Assembly: GCF_014066305.1 (NCBI RefSeq)
Contig: NW_023501047.1
Span: 1 to 64,000 of the forward strand
Direction of reading: 5' to 3'
From: Letharia columbiana
Lineage: Eukaryota > Ascomycota > Lecanoromycetes > Lecanorales > Parmeliaceae
DNA: 64,000 bases
The notes under the pieces are model-generated. The model did not search any database, had not been told where the DNA came from, and saw nothing but the letters and a program-made list of their open reading frames with translations. Every line of letters begins with the position of its first letter. Positions within the stretch are counted from its first letter, which is position 1. Positions 12,476 through 22,500 of this stretch are shown here, in pieces. Made by a program: the position numbers and the translations under genes.

Positions 12476-13276
12476 GCAACAGCGGTCAAGGACGCCCATT
12501 TTGTCATCGCAAAAAAGATCATGAGTGACTGAGACCACAACGAAATAGTCGGTTCGACCTGGATATTGCAAGTCTGAGGGAAGGCTTTTTGTCAACCCGA
12601 CGGTGAACTGCATCATGCATACAGGCCGAGAATCAAGGACCCCAACCGAGGACCAATGAGTATGTATGCTCCTTCCTTCCCAATGCTCGAGAGAAGTATC
12701 GAACTAGCATCTGGCCCAAACTACGTTCCGATCCAATCTGCCTAATCTCTAGGTCTCTATCAACACATGCGATCATGATTAATAATATCGAAAACACTCC
12801 CTCTATTGACGAGCGACGGCAGAATGCCACCGCAGTGCCTGTTCCGCTCCAGATCCTTCTATGTCATCACCCTAGAACCGCCCCCAACATCGGACACACA
12901 CATCTCCGCCGACGATGCAGTCCTACGCAGCAAACCCGAACGAGCCCTGCCAAAACCCCCACCACGGTCGCGCCGGCTCAGCCTTCGCAAACCACCGACA
13001 CACTCAAGAGTCCATACCTCACCAACTCTCCTCTAACTTTTCGAAGAGCCTCTTGTGCATATTCTGTTCCAAGGACACCCCGGAAGGATCACAGGAGTCG
13101 ACGTAGGAAGCACTGTTGCATGAGATGACTCGATTTTGTACCGGTATCGTTGGCTACTGATTTGATTAAAACACACACAATTGTATCCTTCCAAAAGTTT
13201 AAAACTGCTCGACTCTCTTGGATTCCTTGTTCCGGTGAAGAAAGGGAACCGGATCTCCTTCCAATCCAAAGTAATG
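12476..13276. other. Gene-poor stretch with no recognisable feature
   Basis: Short frames on both strands (for example a plus-strand Pro/Arg-rich frame at about 12806-13036) have no recognisable domain. It lies between two decayed genes and may hold unrecognisable relic sequence. Confidence 0.35.
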
Positions 13277-13640
13277 TTAATGGGTAGTCCAGTCCGGTCC
13301 GGTGCTAGCATCCCAAGTAGTTATCAAAGAAACGCAAATGCTAGAGCGCAGTAGAAACACTTTAAAAATCGCTGCTTGCGGATAATGCATGTACCCGTAC
13401 GGGAAGGATACCAGAGTAAAAGCAAGCCATGAAGCCATCCATCTACCTTTGATTGACTCGAGCTTTTTTGGACGCAATGCCGAAAAGGCCAGTGGCTGCA
13501 TGACACCAAAAATCCCGAAGAGAAGGGATATCTTTACGCCTTTGTTGAGAACGTGCTCGCAGAGTAGAACAACTGCCGGGACTATGACAGATATCCCGAT
13601 TGCCGTATATTCATTGACATTTGGCTGAAATCCTTCGCGA
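13277..13640 (-). pseudogene. Fragment of a multi-pass membrane protein
   Basis: A minus-strand frame has consecutive hydrophobic helices: TAIGISVIVPAVVLLCEHVL, then KISLLFGIFGVMQPLAFSAL, a basic loop RPKKLESIKGRW, WLAFTLVSFPYGYM, and FLLRSSICVSLITTWDAST. The family is not identified. No start exon is visible and the frame breaks after TTWDAST. It lies next to the O-methyltransferase pseudogene in the same orientation, so both may be remnants of one lost metabolic locus (inference). Confidence 0.35.
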
Positions 13641-13782
13641 AAGAATACAGCATATCCATGGTGACCGAGCCTGCTAAACTTATCTAACGGAAATCTTGCG
13701 AAGATGCAGTGATCTCACACAAAGTGCGTGCCCGGAAGTCACCGCGGTAAGTGAACTCCAAACACTCGGAAAATACGGCACG

Positions 13783-15036
13783 TACGGCAACCCATACTGA
13801 CAGGGGGGTCAACCCTAGAAAATCCCTTTTTCATTTTTCCATTTTCCATTTTCCATTTTTGAATACTCGCTTATCCTACTTTAAGGTCGGCAGGGGGGTT
13901 TTACTAATCATACCTGGAGAGTCTTAGCAAAATTGTAGGCGGAGAATATTTCGACCCGCATTGACAAGGCTTAGGGTATAAGTAGCTATAGTGTAAAATA
14001 ATATCGTATTTTACAGAGATCCTAGGAGTATTTTTAAAAATTAGAAGAATTTTCGCTCAGGATATCCCTAAATCAGGAGATCTTCTCAGTCCTACCACTA
14101 ATGACTAAGCTGTAATTTACATTATGGCGTAATACTGCTTTACAGCCTACACCCCATCTCATCACACCCCATCCCATCACACCCCGTCCCATCACATCCC
14201 ACCACCCCCCGTAAGACCTCGAGAGTATCACCCCCACGAGAACTTTGGCTAAATCGCTTGAATCTGAAGTCAGAAATTAAAAAGCGTGGATATAATTTAC
14301 AGTAGCCAGATCCCGAAAACGAGGCTTGGCATTCGTATTTACGGAAATAATTATAGAAGACTCGCTTTCTCAGGAGACTCCCGGGAGGAATCTTAAACCA
14401 CGATATCATGAGATTGAAAAATAATTGATATAAAAAGATTCTTCAAGAGGATTTCAGGGTAGATACGTTAAATCTTGTAATAAATCTTTATTTGTAAATA
14501 ATACTTATGGTATTCTTGTTACCTAACTAGCCTACATAGACCATTACGAAAAACCCCCTGCCGACCTTAATGTACACTATTGCTTCACACCAAGGCACTT
14601 AATTTAGATTCTAAAGAGTGTAAATTATAGCGCGTATTCTATAATTTAATTTAGAATTCGAAATTATATTATTTAACTTAATATTAACGAAGTAATATTT
14701 AATTAAAGATTTAAATAGTATTTATAAAAAGTTAGCGAAAGTACTAGCCCTAACCCTACTTTTGAAAACCCTCCCTTAGAAATATCGTATAAATTGAGTA
14801 TTAGATATCTTTCTAAGGCGTAATAGAAAAATACTTCTAAGCGTATTATTTAAAGATCTTTACGTAAAAGTTTTAGCGTTTAGAATTTTTGATATAAATC
14901 TTTATACTCTATAGAGCTATCGTATTAATTTTGATGATTGATATATAAATTGAGAGGTGGCTATGAAATATGGTTTTGCGATTTTCAGAAAATCGAATTC
15001 GCGGGGTTGACCTCCCTGTCAGTATGGGTTGCCGTA
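13783..15036. mobile_element. Non-autonomous TIR element (outer), AT-rich
   Basis: The termini are inverted repeats of about 33 bp with one mismatch. The left end begins TACGGCAACCCATACTGACA (13783). The right end reads as its reverse complement and finishes ...TGGGTTGCCGTA at 15036. The flanking bases GCACG (13778-13782 and 15037-15041) form a 5-bp duplication; alternatively the TA at the ends is a TA target of the Tc1/mariner type. The interior is very AT-rich with no coding frame, consistent with RIP of a transposon or a MITE-like element. A second TIR element is nested inside. Confidence 0.75.
13881..14570. mobile_element. Nested TIR element with TTAA ends
   Basis: Inverted ends: left TTAAGGTCGGCAGGGGG at 13881, right CCCCCTGCCGACCTTAA ending 14570. 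This 690-bp unit lies wholly inside the larger TIR element. The palindromic TTAA at both edges is what piggyBac-type insertion leaves, though the family cannot be fixed without a transposase. The interior holds a short tandem run of the (T)CACACCCCATCCCA type near 14150-14210 and no coding frame. Confidence 0.65.
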
Positions 15037-15674
15037 GCACGGATATCTCTCCACCGGATCCCTGTCGCATACCATCAAATCAATCCAGGTATTCCATCAC
15101 CTCTTCACCCAAAATAACAAGACAAAATCAGTATTAGTCCATAGATATCAGCCCGAGTACCGGGCTAGCAGTCACCGCAAACACAGACCCACGCCGTCCA
15201 CTTGCCGCTGCGACACACACCATCAAACAGCGCGCTCGTCCTTGGCCGCCGTGCCGACCGAGCGGCCACGGAAATCTCACCCTTCCGAAGCTCCTATCAA
15301 AAACTCCATTCCATCCGATTGCGGTGCCACCAAAAAAAGGTCCTATATCCCAGTCTGCGACCCGAAATTCGCGGACTCAACCTCCCGAGTCCTCGCCGAT
15401 AGGAGCCGTCGCAGATCTAGCAGCCTATAAACTCTCTCCGGCCACCCGCTAGCCGAAAAGCCGGCGTGTGATTCCGGCCGACGACGTCCCCGTTCAAGCT
15501 TTCGAAGATCTCCAAGGGCGATGTCACCGCCGAACCGTCGGCGTTTGGACCCGTCTGTTGGAAAGCACGCCGCAGCACCGTAGTGTGTGGTAGCTACCCC
15601 TCACGGTGGCGATGACGATGTGGCACCGGCGTGGTTTTGGCATGGTACTAGTACTTGAGGCCTAGATCACACTT
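15037..15674. other. GC-richer intergenic, no gene recognised
   Basis: Composition changes sharply at 15037 from AT-rich element DNA to GC-rich single-copy-looking DNA. Short frames have no domain. Confidence 0.35.
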
Positions 15675-15808
15675 GGATGGTTGGTCGATCCGTAACCTTC
15701 TCTTCGGATCCGATAGGGCCGGCGCTGAGGGCGAGCGCGACGGATGGTTGGTCGATCCGTAACCTTCTCTTCGGATCCGATAGGGCCGGCGCTGAGGGCG
15801 AGCGCGAC
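15675..15808. repeat. Perfect 67-bp tandem duplication
   Basis: Two adjacent copies (15675-15741 and 15742-15808), each starting GGATGGTTGGTCGATCCGTA and ending GGGCGAGCGCGAC, identical as far as I can read. They are followed by a 140-bp purine-rich strand of GAAAAGAG-type words (about 15818-15960). Confidence 0.95.
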
Positions 15809-15980
15809 GTCGTGTTCGAAAAGAGGAGAAGCGAGAAGAGAAAAGGCTAAAAGAAAAAATGCCAACAGAGAAGAGAAAAAGCGAAAAACAAAAAAGCGAA
15901 AAGAGAAAAAGACACAGAGAGAAAAGACACGGAGAGTTGATAGAAGGGGAGAGATGATAAAAGGGTCCCTTCCCATCCCC

Positions 15981-16040
15981 ATCCCTCATCCCTCATCCCT
16001 CATCCCTCATCCCTCATCCCTCATCCCTCATCCCTCATCC
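15981..16040. repeat. Heptanucleotide microsatellite (CATCCCT)n
   Basis: About eight consecutive CATCCCT units, downstream of the purine-rich tract and 3' of the HAK gene (the HAK stop codon is at 16529). Confidence 0.95.
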
Positions 16041-16269
16041 CCATCCCAGTACCCATCCCACATCCCCGCGCCCTCAGCCTCCTAAAAATCCGAATCAACA
16101 TGCCGAACCCCCTCAGACAGACACATCTCCAAACCCTCCGAGACAGCCCCGAGAAGAGATTCGAACGGGGACGTCGCCGTCGCCGTCGTCTCGGTGGACT
16201 GATCGGATCGGAAGCTGGGGGGAAATAATGTTGTATCCAACAAAGAAAAAAAGGCAAGTTGGCTGTGAT

Positions 16270-16309
16270 GGAGGGGGGGGGTGGGGGGAGGGAGGGAGGG
16301 AGGGAGGGG
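16270..16309. repeat. G-rich tract with (GGGA)n, G-quadruplex candidate
   Basis: The plus strand has GAGGGGGGGGGTGGGGGGAG followed by GGAGGGAGGGAGGGAGGGG. There are more than four G-runs of three or more with 1-nt loops, so quadruplex formation is plausible. It lies about 220 bp 3' of the HAK stop codon, on the strand opposite the HAK sense strand. Confidence 0.9.
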
Positions 16310-16404
16310 TCATGTGTGGTGGTGGACTGAGGGGGAGTTTTCGTGAGGACATGTACATGTAAGATAGTTTTGGAGTTGTATATTTCACGGAATCGATCGC
16401 ATGG

Positions 16405-16412
16405 AATGAATG

Positions 16413-16449
<37 letters not shown>
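16405..16449. repeat. Tetranucleotide microsatellite (AATC)n
   Basis: About 9-10 AATC units preceded by two GAAT units, 80 bp from the HAK stop codon. Confidence 0.95.
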
Positions 16450-16528
16450 AAACAAGAGACCGTATCACGCTTCCAATCTATCCACCCAGCTAAACAAAAA
16501 AAATTCAATTCATCCCACCCTCCTCCTG

Positions 16529-19500
16529 TCAAATAACCTTTACGAAGCCCACCTCGACCAACTTCTCGACATCGAGGTTCATATTCGCCACCTTACTGCC
16601 CGTGTTACTCCTCAACCAGAGGAACGCCGCGAGGACGATCTTCCTGGACATGCCGCCCACGTTGCCCCACCCCCGCACCTCGCGGATACGCATCTGTTCT
16701 TTGCCCACGATGTGCACGACCTGGTCATCGTACGCCGCTTGCAAGGAAGCGAGGGCTTGGCGGACGTGGTGCTGTTTGCCGGTGGTTGCGGACTCGGCCG
16801 AGATGTTGAAGGGGGCGGTGGTGGGGGGGTCGGAAGAGGAGGTGGAGTCTTCGGAGGTGGAGTTGTTGGACTCGGGTGAGGGGGTGGGTGCGGTGGACGT
16901 GCCGCGGTCGTGGATGATGAATTTGCGGATGTTTTCGTAGATGAGGAGACCGAGGTCGCTGGTTATGACTTCGTCCGCGTAGCCGTGGCGGATGGTGACA
17001 CGGTAGAAGTCCTGCAGTGTACTCTTCGAGCTGGTGCGCGTGAAACATCTGGATACGCTGAAACGGTCTTCGGGCGCTACCGTCGGGGTTGAGAGAGGTC
17101 GGATGTGGAAGAAGACGACGACGGCAGGGGCAGCCTGGAATTTCTGCAAGAAGTGGATGAAGACGGACGGAGTACCATTCGGACTGCCTGTCTTATCGAA
17201 GAAGATGCCCACGCCTCGGAGCCGGCTGACCGGCGCACCACCCATACTGGACGAGAGGCGCAGTACAGGTGCATCACCATCTTTCTCCGCATGATTTGGC
17301 AACTCGGTCAGTAGCTTGCTAGGAGAGATCCTATCCTCGCCTTCGGCACGCCATTGGTTTTCTTTCCCATAGCGCCAGAGGACGAAGATACTCGACAATA
17401 GAATAGCGAGACAAAGCGTGAACCAAGCGCCGTTGGGGACCTTTGTGAGTGCAGATGAGAGATAGAGACCGTCGAGGGTGCCAAAAACCAGGAAACCGGC
17501 GACGACGATTAGGAAATGCAGGCGCCAGATGATCAAGGCTACGAGGGACACCATGCAGGTGGTGATGAAAGTGACAAGGATGACGCAGACGCCGTAGGCT
17601 TCTCCGAGCTTCGTGGTCTAGTGGTTCATCTCGGTCAGCTTCGTTGCGTGATGAGAAAGATGGGCAATTCGCAACAGTGGGACTGTGGGTTAGTGGGTCC
17701 ATTATGAGGCCATAGCGTTGGTGGCTGTTTGATCAGCCGTTCGCTGTTGGTACCCTTGTTGGTACCCCTGTTGGTACCCCGGCAAGGGGTTGGGGACAGG
17801 TGTCCAGTACGAGCTATATAGCCACCTGTTTTGCACCTGTCAACGGCTCTTCATTCGATTTCGTCTCTGTCAGAGCCATATCATTTTTCTTTTATCAGTC
17901 ATTGCGAAAGGATATTTCGACTATTTCAGCCATGCGGCCATGAAGCTATTCAGCCATTCCAGCTATTTGAGGCCACTGCAGTCACATGGATATTTCAGCC
18001 CTATTTCAGCCCTATTGCAGCCATGCGGCCATGAGGCTACTCAGCCATTTCCAGCCATATGGAATTGTCCAGCATACCAGCTATTTGAGGCTATTGCAGT
18101 CACATAGAGATCATGCAGCTATTCAGCCATTGGAGCCATGCCAGCCATTGGAGCCATGCCAGCCATTGAAGCCATGCCAGCCATTGGAGCCATTCCAGCC
18201 ATTTGCAGCCGTACGGCCATGCGACCATGCAACTACCATTTGGATACACACTTCAGCCATTCCACCTATAACTATTCACCTCAGCTATCGCAGCTACATT
18301 GATATTTCAGTCACTTCAGCTAGTTAGGCTATTGCAGCCATGTGGATGTTTTCAATCATTGCAGCTATTTCAGCTATTTCGGCTATCGCAGCCATGTCGC
18401 TATTTCAGCTATTTCAGCTATTTGAGCTATTGCAGCCATGTGGCTATTTCAGCTATTTGGGCTAGTGCAGCCATGTGGCTATTTCAGCTATTTGGGCTAT
18501 TGCAGCCATGTGGATGTTTTCAATCATTGCAGCTATTTCAGCTATTTCAACTATTTCGGCTATCGCAGCCATGTGGCTATTTCAGCTATGTCAGCTATTT
18601 GAGCTATTGCAGCCATGTGGCTATTTCAGCTATTTGAGTATTGCAGCCAGGTGGCTATTTCGGCTATTTCAGCTATGTCAGCTATTTGAGCTATTGCAGC
18701 CATGTGGCTATTTCAGCTATTGCAGCTATGTGGGCTATTGCAGCCATGTGGCTATTTCAGCTATGTCAGCTATTGCAGCTATGTGGGCTATTGCAGCCAT
18801 GTGGCTATTTCAGCTATGTCAGCTATTGCAGCTATGTGGGCTATTGCAGCCATGTGGATATTTCAGCTATTTCAGCTATTTGAGCTATTGCAGCCATGTG
18901 GCTATTTCAGCTATGTCAGCTATTGCAGCCATGTCAGCTATTTGAGCTATTGCAGCCATGTGGCTATTTCAGCTATTTCAGCTATTTGAGCTATTGCAGC
19001 CATGTGGCTATTTCAGCTATTTGGGCTATTGCAGCCATGTCAGCTATTTGAGCTATTGCAGCCATGTGGCTATTTCAGCTATTTCAGCTATTTGAGCTAT
19101 TGCAGCCATGTGGCTATTGCAGTCATGTCAGCTATTTGGGCTACTGCAGCCTTGGAGATGTCTCAGCTATTCCAGCTATTTGGGCTACCGCAGCCTTGGA
19201 GACGTCTCAGCTATTCCAGCTATTTGGGCTATCCCAGTCATTTCAGCTATTTGAACTACCGCAGTCATATCCAGCTACTTCAGCTATCGCAGCCACGGGG
19301 ATGTTTCAGTCATTCCAGCTATTCGGGCTATCGCAACCATGGAGATGTCCCAGCCATTTCAGCTGTCCGGGCTATCGCAACCACGGGGATGTTTCAGTCA
19401 TTCCAGCTATTCGGGCTATCGCAACCATGGAGATGTCCCAGCCATTTCAGCTGTCCGGGCTACCGCAACCATAGAGATGTCCCAGCCATTTCAGCTATTT

Positions 19501-22500
19501 GGAATATCGCAGACATGGGGATGTCCCAGTTATTTCAGCCATTTGGGCTATCGCAGCCATGGAGATATCTCAGCTTTTCCAGCCGTTTGGGCTATCGCAG
19601 CCATGGAGATGTCTCAGTTACTTCAGCTATTTGGGCTACCGCAGCCACAAGGGTATCTCAGCTATCGCAGCCATGGAGATGTCTCAGTTATTTCAGCTAA
19701 TCGGGCTACCGCAGCCATGGAGAGGTCTCAACGATTCCAGCTATTTGGGCTACCGCAGCCATGGAGATGTCTCAGTTATTTCAGCTGGTTAAGCTATCGC
19801 AGCCAGGGGGAATTTCAGCTAGTCCAGCTAATTGGGCTACCGCAGCCATGGAGATGTCTCAGTTACTTCAGCTAATTGGGCTACCGCAGCCATGGAGATG
19901 TCTCAGTTACTTCAGCTATTTGGGCTACCGCAACCTTGGAGATGTCCCAGCCAGTTCAGCTATTCGGGCTATCGCAACCACGGAGATGTCCCAGCTATCT
20001 CAGCTACTTGACCTATCGCAGACATGGGGATATCCCAGTTAATTCAGCTACTTGGGCTACCGCAGCCATGGAGATGTCTCAGTTACTTCAGCTATTTGGG
20101 CTATCGCAGCCTTGGAGAGGTCCCAGCCAATTCAGCTATTCGGGCTATCGCAAACATGGAGATGTCCCAGCAATTTCAGCTATTTGGACTATCGCAGACA
20201 TGGAGATGTCCCAGCTATTTCAGCTATTTGGGCTACCGCAGCCATGAAGATGTCTCAGCTATTCCAGCCGTTTGGGCTATCGCAGCCATGGAGATATCTC
20301 AGTCATTTCAGCTAATCGGGCTACCGCAGCCATGGAGAGGTCTCAACGATTCCAGCTATTTGGGCTACCGCAGCCATAAAGATGTCTCAGTTATTTCAGC
20401 TGTTTAGGCTACCGCAGCCATGGGGATATTTCAGCTATCCCAGCTATTTGGGCTACCGCAGCCATGAAGATATCTCAGCTATTCCAGCCGTTTTGGGCTA
20501 TCGCAGCCCTGGGGATATCTCGGCTATCGCAGCCATGGAGATTTTTCACCTATTCCAGCCATTTGGGCTATCGCAGCTATGGGACGTCCTTGTCACTCCG
20601 ACTATTTGGGCTACCGCAGCCATGAAGATGTTTCATCTATTCCAGCCATTTGGGCTGTTGCATCGGGCGATGACGCATACGCGTCAAAGCCTTACATCAG
20701 GTGTGAAGCCCCACCGAGGGCCATGATTCAGGCCAGTCCTTCCGCAGAGGGGCTGCAACTTGGTGTTGAGGGCCATTATTCAGGCCAGTCCTTCCGCAGA
20801 GGGGCTACAACTTGGTGTTAAGGGCCACTTTTCAGGCCAGTCCTTCCGCAGAGGGGCTACAGTCCTTCCGCAGAGGGGCTGCATCTTGGTATTGAGGGTC
20901 ATTATTGAGGGTTATTATTCAGGCCAGTCCTTCCGCAGAGGGGCTACAACTTGGTTGAGGGCCATTATTCAGGCCAGTCCTTCCGCAGAGGGGCTGCAAC
21001 TTGGTGTTGAGGGCCATTATTCAGGCCAGTCCTTCCGCAGAGGGGCTGCAACTTGGTGTTGAGGGCCATTATTCAGGCCAGTCCTTCCGCAGAGGGGCTG
21101 CATCTTGGTATTGAGGGTCATTATTGAGGGTTATTATTCAAGCCAGTCCTTCCGCAGAGGGGCTACAACTAGGTGTTAAGGGCCACTTTTCAGGCCAGTC
21201 CTTCCGCAGAGGGGCTCCAATATCAGCACGTGACGCCGGCGATTCCTACCGCCTTTTCGTCACTCACCCAGCCTACCTATCATTCACTACGGCACCAGCA
21301 CCTTCCAGCCCGTCCGCGCTAGTGCTACCGGTCCCTACTGCTTGCTGCAGTAGGTACCGTCAGGAGTCCTCCTCGAGACCTTCGCCCTCTTTGGACGACG
21401 TCTTGGGTTGTTTGGGAGTTTTTCTAGCGCTGGGGGGCCTTTTTTGGACTATTTGCATGTCCAGAAAGGTCTCAGCTGCCCCAGTGTTGGATATGCCCAA
21501 TCATCTATCTACATATCTACTTGTGCATGCGTTGTTCTGTATGGCCTCACTGTTTGCGAGCACTAATCGCAACAGTGGGACTGTGGGTTAGTGGGTCCAT
21601 TATGAGGCCATAGCGTTGGTGGCTGTTTGATCAGCCGTTCGCTGTTGGTACCCTTGTTGGTACCCCTGTTGGTACCCCGGCAAGGGGTTGGGGACAGGTG
21701 TCCAGTACGAGCTATATAGCCACCTGTTTTGCACCTGTCAACGGCTCTTCATTCGATTTCGTCTCTTTCAGAGCCATATCATTTTTCTCCCACCCACCCA
21801 CACCTGTATATAGCCTCATTTCACTCCAGGGCATGTCGCTCAGACATGGGAGTTTTTCTAGCGCTGGGGGGCCTTTTTTTGGACTATTTGCATGTCCAGA
21901 AAGGTCTCAGCTGCCCCAGTGTTGGATATGCCCAATCATCTATCTACATATCTACTTGTGCATGCGTTGTTCTGTATGGCCTCACTGTTTGCGAGCACTA
22001 ACGGCAAAGAGATAGGTGCGCACATTGCTATACGCCGCTGTGACGCAAATCGTGCCGACCATGAGAATCCAATTGACCCACGGAATGTAGATTTGACCGT
22101 GGAAGGTCCTCGATGTGTGTTTCATTTTGATTTGTGGGAAGTATGACAACTTGATTATTTGGGACAACAGCTAAATAAGAGTCAGTGTTCCGATGATTGA
22201 TTTGCGACTAATTCATGGGCTACTCTTACTTGAAAGGTCGCAGTGATCATAGTCTGACTTGCCACAATAGCCGCAAGAATGGCAATGACCAAACTAGGGT
22301 AGAACATGCCCGGAGGCACAGAGTTGAAGAAGGGGTTGGAGTAGGCACCTTTGTTCTGACTAATGTATGCAGCTTGACCGATGTACTGGGTATGAATCAG
22401 AGATTGGAAGACATAGATTTATGTCAAATAGGAGAGAGCTTACGGCCAGCAGAAGACACGGAAACCCGAAGCACAACCACGAGAGCTGGATGGCCCTGGA

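Larger units (their letters stand above)
17668..22002. mobile_element. 4.3-kb repeat element inside the last HAK intron, 5-bp target duplication
   Basis: The element is bounded by GGCAA direct repeats (17663-17667 and 22003-22007), a 5-bp target duplication as LTR elements make. It begins TTCGCAACAGTGGG and ends TTGCGAGCACTAAC. It consists of a unit of about 435 bp present twice head to tail. The second copy (21567-22001) is uninterrupted. The first is split into 17669-17890 and 21414-21566 by about 3.5 kb of satellite arrays. The halves match the intact copy almost perfectly (one substitution in 222 bp, one indel in 153 bp), so the event is recent. The unit contains a TATA-like CTGTATATAGCC, as an LTR promoter would. 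There is no gag, pol or transposase. Termini are not TG...CA, so LTR origin is only an inference. Confidence 0.75.

Noticed and set aside
14744..14765. CCCTAACCCTA, telomere-like
   Set aside because: Only about two units inside an AT-rich transposon; too short for a telomeric remnant.
18299..20726. Many long plus-strand open frames (100-230 codons) with [13 protein letters not shown]-type repeats
   Set aside because: They are the automatic translation of the 35/44-bp satellite in each frame, have no start context or domain, and lie inside an intron of HAK1 on the other strand.
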